DNA from: AC-56 sp963798705
Lineage (GTDB): Bacteria > Actinomycetota > Thermoleophilia > Solirubrobacterales > 70-9
Assembly (NCBI GenBank): GCA_963798705.1
Contig: CAWCTW010000005.1
Location: 186,001 to 250,000, forward strand
Reading direction: 5' to 3'
DNA: 64,000 nucleotides
A program made the position numbers and the translations under genes. The notes beneath the pieces are model-generated. The model was given only the letters and a program-made list of their open reading frames with translations, was not told the origin of the DNA and did no database searches. Shown here in pieces: positions 55,977 to 63,808 of this stretch (position 1 is its first letter; every line of letters starts with the position of its first letter).

Positions 55977-56849
55977 TTGCCGACGAGTCCACGGTCCAAG
56001 TCCACCGCAGCCCGGGCAACGGCCAAGACCAACGGCCGTCCGCCCGCCGAGAGCCTCGATGCTGCAACCGCGAACGCAATTCGAATGGACGGACAACTGG
56101 CCGACGAGAACGAGCTGCTTCGCCGCTACGCGGAGACTCGCGATCCGCGTCTGAAGGAGGAGCTCGTCAGGCGGTTCCTGCCGCTTGCGCGCTCGCTCGC
56201 GCTTCGCTACCGCGGCGCCTCCGAGCAGCTCGAGGACCTGATCCAGGTGGCAAACCTCGGCCTCGTGAAGGCGCTCGACGGCTTCGACCTGGAGCGCGGG
56301 CGCTCGTTCATCGCCTACGCGGCGCCGACGATCCTGGGCGAGCTCCGCCGCCACTTCCGGGACCGCGTGTGGGAGCTGCGGCTGCCGCGCGGCCTCCAGG
56401 AGCGGACGATGGCAGTTCAGGAGGCGGCGCAGAAGCTCGCCGAGGAACAGGGTCAGACTCCCACCGTCGGCCAGATCGCCGAGCGGCTCGAGATCACCGA
56501 GGAGGAGGTCTCCGAGGCCCTGCAGGCGGAAGAGGCGAGGAGGACGCTCTCGCTGGACGTCCCGCGGAGTCGCGAGGACTCGGAGTCGGTGCCGATGGTG
56601 GAGACCGTCGGTGAGACCGAGTCGGGTTACGACCGCGTCGAGGCGCAGATCGCAGCCGAGGGCGCACCCCTCACGGAGCGGGAGCGGACAGTGCTGCGAC
56701 TTCGCTTCGAGGAGGACCTGAACCAGTACGAGATCGGTCGCCGTCTGGGGGTCTCCCAGATGCAGGTCTCGCGGATCATGCGGAAGGCGCTGCGGAAGCT
56801 GCTGGAGGCCGTGCAGGCGGAGGAGGAGCCCCCGGCTCCCCAGGGCTGA
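55977..56849 (+). CDS. SigB/SigF-family RNA polymerase sigma factor
   Basis: A 290-residue alternative sigma factor of the general-stress/sporulation type. Region 2 includes LARSLALRYRGASEQLEDLIQVANLGLVKALDGFD and RSFIAYAAPTILGELRRHFRDRVWELRLPR. Region 3 includes QEAAQKLAEEQGQTPTVGQIAERL. Region 4 is LTERERTVLRLRFEEDLNQYEIGRRLGVSQMQVSRIMRKALRKL. TTG 55977 is chosen because AGGAGG stands 7 bases upstream; ATG 55947 is the next candidate. No anti-sigma gene is adjacent, so control is by autoregulation or by a distant partner-switch module. Confidence 0.92.
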   Translation: MPTSPRSKSTAARATAKTNGRPPAESLDAATANAIRMDGQLADENELLRRYAETRDPRLKEELVRRFLPLARSLALRYRGASEQLEDLIQVANLGLVKALDGFDLERGRSFIAYAAPTILGELRRHFRDRVWELRLPRGLQERTMAVQEAAQKLAEEQGQTPTVGQIAERLEITEEEVSEALQAEEARRTLSLDVPRSREDSESVPMVETVGETESGYDRVEAQIAAEGAPLTERERTVLRLRFEEDLNQYEIGRRLGVSQMQVSRIMRKALRKLLEAVQAEEEPPAPQG

Positions 56850-56880
56850 GAACCGATCCCAATTAGGGGGATTAGGTTCT
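56849..56880 (+). terminator. Hairpin after the sigma factor gene
   Basis: AGAACC (56849-56854) pairs with GGTTCT (56875-56880), with an inner ATCCC/GGGAT stem. It begins at the sigma factor stop codon. Confidence 0.45.
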
Positions 56881-56896
56881 AAGCCTCGGTCGCGTC

Positions 56897-56922
56897 GTTT
56901 GGCCGGCGCGCGGGGAGGGTAG
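56897..56922 (+). promoter_or_regulatory. SigB/SigF-type promoter (GTTT-N16-GGGTAG) for csbD
   Basis: GTTT (56897-56900) and GGGTAG (56917-56922) are separated by 16 bases. csbD is a classical SigB regulon member in Bacillus, which supports the call. Confidence 0.65.
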
Positions 56923-56946
56923 GGACGCTGGCCAGGAGGTGATTCG

Positions 56947-57135
56947 ATGGGTCTCATCGACAAAGTGACCGGCCGTGCGAAGAAGGCCGCCGGGGACATC
57001 ACCGGCGATTCCTCGCTTCGCCGCGAAGGCCGTAAGGAAGAGACAAAAGGCGAGAAGAAGGAAGAGCTGAACCGAGCTCAGGACCGAGCCGACAAGAAGG
57101 CTCAGGAGGTCGGCAAGCTCGAACGTGAATCCTGA
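56947..57135 (+). CDS. csbD: CsbD-family stress protein
   Basis: A 62-residue, highly charged protein of the CsbD family (MGLIDKVTGRAKKAAGDITG, then a Lys/Glu-rich helix). CsbD proteins accumulate under general stress; their biochemical role is unclear. A strong Shine-Dalgarno (AGGAGGTGA) precedes ATG 56947. It has its own SigB-type promoter at 56897-56922 and a strong terminator hairpin behind it. Confidence 0.9.
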   Translation: MGLIDKVTGRAKKAAGDITGDSSLRREGRKEETKGEKKEELNRAQDRADKKAQEVGKLERES

Positions 57136-57142
57136 TGCAGGT

Positions 57143-57174
57143 CGATGCGCCCGGCGAGCTTGCCGGGCGCATCG
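57143..57174 (+). terminator. 13-bp hairpin after csbD
   Basis: CGATGCGCCCGGC pairs perfectly with GCCGGGCGCATCG around a 6-base loop, 8 bases after the csbD stop; CTTTCC follows. Confidence 0.7.
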
Positions 57175-57217
57175 CTTTCCTGGGGACCGGCGGCACCTCG
57201 CGCGGCGCCGAGGTGGA

Positions 57218-57223
57218 TAGCCT
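57218..57223 (+). promoter_or_regulatory. -10 hexamer TAGCCT for the release-factor-like gene
   Basis: TAGCCT ends 7 bases before ATG 57231 and fixes that start. Confidence 0.45.
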
Positions 57224-57230
57224 CGGTGCC

Positions 57231-58370
57231 ATGGAACACTCCGAGCGAGAGCGACTGCTGAAACGTCTGGTCGAATGGGCCCCGGCGCAGGGGATCCTTT
57301 CGGTATATGTGCACGTCGATCCAGGCGACCGGGGCCAGGGATGGCGGATTGAACTGCGTGAGCGGCTGCGCGCCCTCGCCGAGGAGACCTCGCCGCACGA
57401 GGATCGGCGCGCGTTCGAGACGGCGGCGACCGAGGTTCTCGAGCGATTTCCGGAGAATGGGGCACCGCCCGAGGGACGCGGCCACGTGGGTTTCGTCGAG
57501 CTCGCCGAGAAGCGACCGGCGTCCGTGTGGCGCAGCATGCAGATGGAGCCTCGGCGCGTCGAAGCGGTGCGCTCGGCACGACCTTACGTCCGCCCGCTCG
57601 TCGAGCTCTTCTCGCAGGGGCCCCACGTTGGCGTGGTCCTCGTCTCGGCGGAGAGCGTACGGCTCCTGGATTGGTCCCTCGGTGCGATCCGCCAGCTCGA
57701 GGATTGGGAGATCACCCTCTTTTCCCGGGACTGGCGCGAGCGGAAATCCGAGCGCTCGATGCCCGGGCCACAGAGCTGGACGTCGTCCTCGGGGCGCGAC
57801 CAGTTCGATCAGCGCCTCGAGGCCAACCGCGAGCGATTCCTGCATGAGGTCGGCGGGCTCGTGGGAAAGAAGTGCACCGAGCGCCATTGGCGCCATCTCA
57901 TCGCCTTCGGGGTGGAGGAATATCCCGGCGAGCTCGCGGAGGGACTGGGCTCGGCGGCCAACCGCCTGCACATCGTCCGCACCGATGTGGCGAGCGCGCC
58001 GGAGGGCAAGGTCGCCGAGCGCGTCGCGTCCGAGGTGCACGAGATCAACCTGCGCGAGGGCCTGGCTCTGGTGGACGAGATCGAGGAAGCCGTCGGTGCC
58101 GCGCCCGGAGTGGCGCTCGGCCCGCAGGAGACGCTCGAGTCTCTCGCCGAGGGGCGCGTCCGGCACCTCGTGTTCGACGCCGACCGCGAGTACGAGGGCG
58201 CTCCGCAGCCCGCGGACCTGGGCTATGACGACGGCACCGACGGCATACCGGTGGGCGAGCGCCTCGTGGAGCTCGCGGTGTCGACCAAGGCGGAGATCAC
58301 CGCGGTCAACGAGGCGCCGGCGGAGAAGCTGCAATCGCACGGAGGGGTTGCAGCACTGCTCCGCTACTGA
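57231..58370 (+). CDS. VLRF1/baeRF-like (aeRF1-type) peptide release factor homologue
   Basis: A 379-residue protein resembling bacterial relatives of archaeal/eukaryotic release factor eRF1 and of Vms1. It shows the segment SSGRDQFDQRLEANRERFLHEVG where VLRF1-type proteins carry their conserved Gly-x-x-x-Gln-like loop, and a preceding domain (RPYVRPLVELFSQGPHVGVVLVSAESVRLLDW). Such proteins are thought to cleave peptidyl-tRNA on stalled ribosomes, which is an inference for this one. ATG 57231 follows a -10 hexamer. It stands next to csbD and a SigB-type sigma gene. Confidence 0.65.
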   Translation: MEHSERERLLKRLVEWAPAQGILSVYVHVDPGDRGQGWRIELRERLRALAEETSPHEDRRAFETAATEVLERFPENGAPPEGRGHVGFVELAEKRPASVWRSMQMEPRRVEAVRSARPYVRPLVELFSQGPHVGVVLVSAESVRLLDWSLGAIRQLEDWEITLFSRDWRERKSERSMPGPQSWTSSSGRDQFDQRLEANRERFLHEVGGLVGKKCTERHWRHLIAFGVEEYPGELAEGLGSAANRLHIVRTDVASAPEGKVAERVASEVHEINLREGLALVDEIEEAVGAAPGVALGPQETLESLAEGRVRHLVFDADREYEGAPQPADLGYDDGTDGIPVGERLVELAVSTKAEITAVNEAPAEKLQSHGGVAALLRY

Positions 58371-58470
58371 GCCGCCGCGGGCCTCCAGGCCCCTTCGGAC
58401 GGGAGATGCGCCCCCCCTCGGGCGATCGGCATCGCGGCGCTCGGTCCGCATGCGCGCGCCGAGCGCGCGG

Positions 58471-58497
58471 CGCGGGCGGCCTTGAAGGTCGCCCGCG
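58471..58497. terminator. Bidirectional hairpin between convergent genes
   Basis: CGCGGGCG pairs with CGCCCGCG; an inner CCT/AGG extends the stem to about 12 bp with one wobble pair. It lies between the release-factor-like gene (+) and the transporter gene (-). Confidence 0.6.
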
Positions 58498-58515
58498 TCC
58501 GGCACGATCGTGTGC

Positions 58516-59265
58516 CTATTGGCCCTGGCGAACCCCGGGCTCGGCGTGCTCGTACTCGATCGCACGCGTGATCGTGCGTCCCGGCACGTTTGCCTGCTTG
58601 GAGGGCTTGCCGAGGGGAAGGACCACTCGGCCGTAGCTCCCCTCGAGGAGCATCGCCGCCGCGACGTAGGTGGCGAGGATCGCCGAGCCGATCAGCACCC
58701 AGCCGGCGGCGAGGAGCCAGCCCTGGCCCGCGGTCGGGGTGGCATCGGTCAGGTAGCCGATGGCCAGGAATGCCGATCCAGTCGCGAGACTGCCCAGCAC
58801 GGCCGTCAGGCCGATGCTCTCGGCCAGCGCGGCAAGCGCGCCGCAGGCCGTTATCGCCCCCAGCGCGAAGAACCAGTAGCCGAATGCGTCGAAGGCGACC
58901 GGTCCGTCGAATGTGACGGCGCCCGTGGCGACGAGCGTGAACAGGATTCCGAACGCGATCCAGAACGCGCCCCACATCCCGTGCATCGCGGTCGCCAGGC
59001 CGTCGCGCGCGCGGTACGCCCACATGCCGGCCATGAACTGCGCCAAGCCGCCGAACGTCGCTGCGAACGGCGCCAGGTACAGCGGCGTGTCAGTCGAGCC
59101 GTACCAGCCGGCGAGGTGGGCGGCGACGACGAACGTCGCTCCCGCGAAGCCGAACAGCCCCAGAATCGAGGGGGCGGCGATCGGCTGCAGGAACACGCGC
59201 GTCTGGCGTTGCCATTCGGCCAAGCCGTTGGCCGTTGCGCTACCACCGTTGCGGTCAGGAGCCAT
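58516..59265 (-). CDS. GPR1/FUN34/YaaH (AceTr)-family transporter
   Basis: A 249-residue membrane protein with six helices, in the acetate/succinate transporter family that includes SatP/YaaH. After a polar N-terminus it shows PSILGLFGFAGATFVVAAHLAGW, FAATFGGLAQFMAGMWAYRARDGLATAMHGMWGAFW and FGYWFFALGAI. ATG 59265 has a perfect AGGAGGT Shine-Dalgarno 8 bases upstream; the frame extends upstream without homology. It probably moves acetate or succinate. Confidence 0.85.
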   Translation of the reverse strand: MAPDRNGGSATANGLAEWQRQTRVFLQPIAAPSILGLFGFAGATFVVAAHLAGWYGSTDTPLYLAPFAATFGGLAQFMAGMWAYRARDGLATAMHGMWGAFWIAFGILFTLVATGAVTFDGPVAFDAFGYWFFALGAITACGALAALAESIGLTAVLGSLATGSAFLAIGYLTDATPTAGQGWLLAAGWVLIGSAILATYVAAAMLLEGSYGRVVLPLGKPSKQANVPGRTITRAIEYEHAEPGVRQGQ

Positions 59266-59487
59266 TTGGAACAACCTCCTTTCGTTCGCTTTCGTGATCC
59301 GTTTTGCCTGCTCGCAGAGAGGTGAAACGCTGCCCGTAACCCGCATGACGGAGCCACACGCGTGCATGTCAGGAGGCTGTCCGTGCCTTTGCGGCGCCCG
59401 GCGCGGCGCGCATGCCGGCTGCACCTTCTCCTTACCGTGATCGCAGTCGACCCGGTCGGGTCACCGGCGCGTCGGCGAAACTGCCCG
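59266..59487 (-). other. Intergenic region between qcrB and the transporter gene
   Basis: This 222-base gap holds a strong minus-strand Shine-Dalgarno for the transporter and a short palindrome GACCCGGTCGGGTC near 59450 that may end the respiratory operon. I see no convincing promoter or gene in it. Confidence 0.35.
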
Positions 59488-60897
59488 TCAGCCCGAGTCG
59501 CCCGCCGTGCCCTGGACCGCCAGCTCCTCGGAGTCGGCGGCCTGCTCGGCCGCCTCCTGCTCGGCCGCCTCCTGCTCGGCCTCGATTCGCTCGGCGCGCT
59601 GAAGCGCGAGGCACACCTTTCGCGTCACCACCAGAACCACGATCGGAAGGACGACCACCAGCACGCGGAACGCCCAGATCTGACTCACGTAGCTGATCCC
59701 GAGGAAGACGTAGATGCGGTCCGCCGCCCCGGCGAAGAAGATCAGGAAGACCCAGGTCAAAAAGCCGGCGCCGACAGCCGTGCGCCACGGCGCATCGCGG
59801 GGGCGGTCGAGCACGTTGTGGACCCCCCGATCGCGGGTGATCCACCGCTCGAGCCACGGCCAGACCAGCAGCGCGGAGAAGACCACGAGTGGGAACAGTG
59901 CGCCGCCCCAGAACGGGTTGGGCACAAGCGTGCGATCCCCGATGACGAGGTCGAAGTGGGGGACGATGCGGAGAGCCCCGATGAGCCAGCCGAGGTACCA
60001 GTCCGGTTGCGCTCCGTTGGTGCTGCTGCCCACGTGATAGGGACCCCATAGCCAGATCGGATTGATCTGCACCAGGCCACCGAGCAGGAAGAGGCTCGCC
60101 GCGACCGCGAAGAACAGCCCGAGTGAGCGCGGCGCCTGACCGGGAAAGGTGGGGACGCCGAGCAGCGTGCGCTGCGTCTGACGCGCCGTGCGCCGGAACT
60201 GGGTGTGATGCCGTGAGGCGACAAGCGCGAGGTGGAGCATGAGGAGCCCACCGATCAGGACGGGCAGGATCAGCACGTGGGTGATGTACATGCGTGACCA
60301 GAAGCTCGGGTCCCCCGGAAACTGGTCGCCCCAAACCAGCAGTCCGAAATTGGCTCCGATGATCGGGAGGGAGAGGGCCACCGCGTACCCGATCGCAAGC
60401 CCCATGCCGGAGAGCAGGTCGTCCGCCAGCGAGTAGCCGAGGTACCCCTCGGGGAGCGTGAGCATCAGCATCAGCACGCCGATGACGTAGGTCATCTCCC
60501 GCGGCTTCCGGAACGCCCCCGTGAAGAAGATCCGCATCAGGTGGAGCACGATCGCCGCCACGAACACGTCGGCCGCCCAGTGATGCGTCTGCCGGATGAG
60601 CAGGCCGGCCTTGACGTCGAACGAGATGTCCACGACGGACTTGTAGGCCTCCGTCATCTCGAGGCCGCGGAGGGGGGCGTACGACCCGTGGTAGATCGTC
60701 GTTGCGGTGCTTGGGTGGAAGAACAGCGTGAGGTAGACGCCCGTCGCTACGAGCACGGCGAATGCGTACAGGGCGACCTCCCCCAAGAGGAAGGACCAGT
60801 GGTCCGGAAACAGGTAGCGGAGCGTCTTGCGGGCAAACGGGGCCGCGCCGGTGCGCTCGTCCAGGGAGCGGACCGTCCGGCGAAGCACTACCGGCAC
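59488..60897 (-). CDS. qcrB: Cytochrome bc complex, cytochrome b subunit
   Basis: A 469-residue membrane subunit of the actinobacterial bcc complex, which oxidises menaquinol. Heme-b histidines lie in RQTHHWAADVFVAAIVLHLMRIFFTGAFR and in ITHVLILPVLIGGLLMLHLALVASRHH. The protein joins cytochrome b and subunit-IV-like parts (NPFWGGALFPLVVFSALLVWPW) and ends in a Glu/Ala-rich acidic tail. GTG 60897 is chosen because homology begins there; the frame is open to 61017. It is the last gene of the respiratory operon. Confidence 0.93.
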   Translation of the reverse strand: MPVVLRRTVRSLDERTGAAPFARKTLRYLFPDHWSFLLGEVALYAFAVLVATGVYLTLFFHPSTATTIYHGSYAPLRGLEMTEAYKSVVDISFDVKAGLLIRQTHHWAADVFVAAIVLHLMRIFFTGAFRKPREMTYVIGVLMLMLTLPEGYLGYSLADDLLSGMGLAIGYAVALSLPIIGANFGLLVWGDQFPGDPSFWSRMYITHVLILPVLIGGLLMLHLALVASRHHTQFRRTARQTQRTLLGVPTFPGQAPRSLGLFFAVAASLFLLGGLVQINPIWLWGPYHVGSSTNGAQPDWYLGWLIGALRIVPHFDLVIGDRTLVPNPFWGGALFPLVVFSALLVWPWLERWITRDRGVHNVLDRPRDAPWRTAVGAGFLTWVFLIFFAGAADRIYVFLGISYVSQIWAFRVLVVVLPIVVLVVTRKVCLALQRAERIEAEQEAAEQEAAEQAADSEELAVQGTAGDSG

Positions 60898-60937
60898 CGC
60901 CTGAGCACGCGAGGACGGAGGTCGCAGTGGATCCGCA

Positions 60938-61963
60938 CTAGGTCGGACCCCCCGAGCGAACCCCCCAGAAGGACGGGCCGACCGGGCCCGAGAAGTCGCC
61001 TGCGGCCCGCAGCTCACCCCCGTCGTCGATCATCAGCGGGAGCTGGGGAAGGTCCCGTCCCGCGGGTCCGAAGAGGACCGTCCCGCCGGCGGCGGGGTCG
61101 AATGTCGAGTAGTGGCAGGGGCAGACGAGCGCCGGGCGCGGGGACGTGGGGGGGAAGAGCGGCTTGCGGTACAGCGAGATCGCGCACGCCGCATGGGTGC
61201 AGATCTTCGAGTAGGCGACGATTCCTTCCGGCGCCCAGTCGCGTCGATCCCCCGGAAGGTTCAGCCGCGCTGGATCCACGCGGACGACGACGATCGGCGC
61301 CGCCAGCTCCTCGTGGCCGACGTCCTCGGGATACGCCGTGTAGAAGGTCTCCGTCGAGATGTCGTCCGCTCGGTACGGGCGCCCCTCCTCGTCGACCAGT
61401 CGCTTGCGGCGCCGCCACGGCGAGTAGTAGAGGGACTCGGTGTCGATCACCGGACCGAGCGATACCGCCGGGACCACCAGCGCAGCGCCGAGGGCGGCGC
61501 CGGCAGCACCCGCTGCGCCCTTCAGGAAGCGCTTGCGCGTGATCCTGCTCCCGCTCTCCTCCACGATCTGGATCACGCGCTCCTGCTCGGAACGCTCGCC
61601 GGGCTCGGGATACTGCTCCTCGAGCTCCTCCTCCACCACGAGGCTCTTGCTGGCGATGATCAGAGCGGCCGCGAGCAGGGCAAACGCGCCGCCCAGGGCC
61701 AACCCGAGCAGCTGGGTCTGATGCTTCCAGTCCGCGGCGTAGATGACCACGAACAGCGCCGCGAACGCCGCGACGCCGCACAGCAGCACGATGACCGCGA
61801 GCTCGGCCCGGGGGGCCGGATCGCCCTCGGAGACGATCCGCTCCCGCCTCCGTGGGCGCGCGACGGCCGCCAAGGCGGCGATCGCGGCTATCACCCTCCA
61901 GAGAAAGCGGCCGAGCCCTCGCAGCATCCGTCTGAGCCGGCTCGTGACCCAGGTCCCGCTCAT
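60938..61963 (-). CDS. qcrA: Rieske iron-sulfur subunit of the bc complex
   Basis: A 341-residue Rieske protein with three N-terminal membrane helices, as is typical for actinobacterial QcrA. The 2Fe-2S ligands are in CTHAAC and CPCHYSTFD. A twin-arginine-like RITRKRFLKGAAGAAGAALGAALVV precedes the last helix. It passes electrons from quinol to cytochrome c. ATG 61963 overlaps the qcrC stop by four bases. Confidence 0.94.
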   Translation of the reverse strand: MSGTWVTSRLRRMLRGLGRFLWRVIAAIAALAAVARPRRRERIVSEGDPAPRAELAVIVLLCGVAAFAALFVVIYAADWKHQTQLLGLALGGAFALLAAALIIASKSLVVEEELEEQYPEPGERSEQERVIQIVEESGSRITRKRFLKGAAGAAGAALGAALVVPAVSLGPVIDTESLYYSPWRRRKRLVDEEGRPYRADDISTETFYTAYPEDVGHEELAAPIVVVRVDPARLNLPGDRRDWAPEGIVAYSKICTHAACAISLYRKPLFPPTSPRPALVCPCHYSTFDPAAGGTVLFGPAGRDLPQLPLMIDDGGELRAAGDFSGPVGPSFWGVRSGGPT

Positions 61964-62808
61964 GACTTCCTCAGGCGCGATCCGAGCAGCGCGCAGACTC
62001 CCACGAGAACGAAACCGGCCACCGCCCAGGCGACCATGCCCTCCGGCACGGGTCCGATGTGCCCAATGCCGAGGCCCCCGGCGTCGGTCGGATGGTGGCT
62101 GTGCTGAACGTAGGCGACGATCGCGTTCAGGTCGCGGTCGCTCAGGTCCTTCTTGGAGAACCGGGGCATGAGGTAGGGACCGACCCGCACGGCCTCGGCG
62201 ACCTCGCGTGGCGTCGCGTGCTGCAGTACCGGCACCTTCGTATCGGTGACGTAACCCCCTTCGCCCACCACCTGATGACAACCGGCGCAGTGCTCGGTGA
62301 ACAGGTGCAGCCCGCGGGCGAGGTCCTGGCCGTGGCGGCGGGGACGGGGAATCGAAGGTCCCTTTCGCAGGGAGGCGATGTAAGAGTCCATCGCGCGGAT
62401 CTCCCGGTCGCTGAAGAAGGGGCGATGTCGCTCTGGGGTCTCGTTCGGACTGCTGAGCGGCATGCGTCCCGTCCGCAGGTAGAAGTCGGGCGCCAGGGCG
62501 CCCGCCCCGCGAAGGTCCGGCCCGAGCCCGGTGATGTCACCCGCTCCCGTGTTGGGACGGGGCTCGCTGATCCCCTGACCCCGGGAGCCATGGCACGAGG
62601 CGCAGTTGCCGGCGAAGAGCTCGGCTCCGAGCTCGCGAGGAGACTTGTCGCCCGGACGGGGGTGGACGATGCCGCTGGGCGGTTGAGCGGAGGCGACGAC
62701 CGCGAGTCCGAGGCCGACGATCACGGCCAGCGGCGACGCGCGGGCGATCCGGCGCCGTCTCCGCGCCGGACGATCGTCCCGCTCGCCTCTTGAAGGCGTC
62801 GCGCTCAT
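61960..62808 (-). CDS. qcrC: Diheme cytochrome c subunit of the bcc complex
   Basis: A 282-residue membrane cytochrome with two heme sites (CASCH and CAGCH), an N-terminal signal/anchor helix and a C-terminal membrane helix (AWAVAGFVLVGVCALLGS). Diheme QcrC is the actinobacterial form that feeds electrons directly to the aa3 oxidase in a bcc-aa3 supercomplex. ATG 62808 overlaps the stop of the upstream gene; its own stop overlaps qcrA. Confidence 0.94.
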   Translation of the reverse strand: MSATPSRGERDDRPARRRRRIARASPLAVIVGLGLAVVASAQPPSGIVHPRPGDKSPRELGAELFAGNCASCHGSRGQGISEPRPNTGAGDITGLGPDLRGAGALAPDFYLRTGRMPLSSPNETPERHRPFFSDREIRAMDSYIASLRKGPSIPRPRRHGQDLARGLHLFTEHCAGCHQVVGEGGYVTDTKVPVLQHATPREVAEAVRVGPYLMPRFSKKDLSDRDLNAIVAYVQHSHHPTDAGGLGIGHIGPVPEGMVAWAVAGFVLVGVCALLGSRLRKS

Positions 62809-63191
62809 GACTGGTGGCAGTCCGGCAGGATCACGATCCCCAGTCCGGTCATGACGATTACGACCGAGAACAGCACGGTGACCGTCATGCCCACCATCGC
62901 CAGGAAGTGAACGCGTCCGGCGGGCGGCGGATCGTCCTTTTCCGCGTCGCCCGTTCCACGGAACATCGCCACAGCAGTGACGCCCGCCGCGACCGCAACC
63001 GCGAAGGCCGCCGACATGAGCACGATGCTCCAGGCGTCGACGTCGATCGCCCATTGCTGGCCGGGGACGCTGCATCGCGACTCGGTCGCCCAGTACCCGA
63101 GGGCGAACTCGGTTGCCCATGCGACGGGAGCGCCGAGGACGGCAAACCACATCAGGGGAGAGGCTGCGGATTTGGGCGGGGCGATCTTCAC
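62805..63191 (-). CDS. Small three-helix membrane protein in the bcc-aa3 operon, function unknown
   Basis: A 128-residue protein with three membrane helices (MWFAVLGAPVAWATEFALGYW; SIVLMSAAFAVAVAAGVTAVAMF; FLAMVGMTVTVLFSVVIVMTGLGIVIL) and a short C-terminus ending DCHQS. No family is recognised. It is locked by four-base overlaps between ctaE (GTG 63191) and qcrC, so it is probably an accessory subunit or assembly factor of the supercomplex. Confidence 0.7.
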   Translation of the reverse strand: MKIAPPKSAASPLMWFAVLGAPVAWATEFALGYWATESRCSVPGQQWAIDVDAWSIVLMSAAFAVAVAAGVTAVAMFRGTGDAEKDDPPPAGRVHFLAMVGMTVTVLFSVVIVMTGLGIVILPDCHQS

Positions 63192-63808
63192 AGCGATGGG
63201 TAGATCAGGGTGAGGACGACCAAAACGGCGGTGAACGCGACGAAATACCAGTAGAAAGCGATGACGCGGACCGCGATGAGCCGGTAGTTGGTGAGGCCCA
63301 GGGCCAGCACGCCGATCAGCCAGCAGTCCAGAAGCAGGCCCACGGCGACGTGCGCGTGATGGAGCCCGAGCAGGGTGAAGTAGATCGACCCATAGGCGGT
63401 CTCGGTGGGGCTGAAGCTGTTGATGTCGTCGACGAACAGGTCGATCTGCACGCCGAGATAGGCCGCCTGTACCAGGAGGGCCGCGGCGATCAGCCCCCAT
63501 GCGATCCACCGCCGCCCGGCCCGCGCCGCCCGGAAGGCGGCCAGCATGGGGGCGCACGTCGCGACCAGGACGCCGGTGAGCACGAGGGGCAGCGTCGTCG
63601 AGGGATCCTCGACCCCCGGCGGGGGCCAGGGGTCGCTCTGGAGCCGAAGGTAGAAGTACGACGCGATGAGCGAGGCGAACAGCGTGAACTCGGTGGCGAT
63701 GAGCAGCGCCATGCCCCACCAGCCGCTCGGCATGGTCCGGCGCTGCCGGGCGACCCTTGCGGTCGCATCGGCCGCCGTCGCCTCCATGCTTCTCGTGACC
63801 CGGCTCAT
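63188..63808 (-). CDS. ctaE: Cytochrome c oxidase subunit III
   Basis: A 206-residue, five-helix subunit III of the aa3-type heme-copper oxidase. Cues are GMALLIATEFTLFASLIASYFYLRL, SIYFTLLGLHHAHVAVGLLLDCW and VIAFYWYFVAFTAVLVVLTLIY. ATG 63808 overlaps the stop of the upstream gene; its stop overlaps the GTG of the small membrane protein. This is the usual order ctaE-qcrC-qcrA-qcrB of Actinobacteria, with one extra gene inserted. Confidence 0.92.
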   Translation of the reverse strand: MSRVTRSMEATAADATARVARQRRTMPSGWWGMALLIATEFTLFASLIASYFYLRLQSDPWPPPGVEDPSTTLPLVLTGVLVATCAPMLAAFRAARAGRRWIAWGLIAAALLVQAAYLGVQIDLFVDDINSFSPTETAYGSIYFTLLGLHHAHVAVGLLLDCWLIGVLALGLTNYRLIAVRVIAFYWYFVAFTAVLVVLTLIYPSL

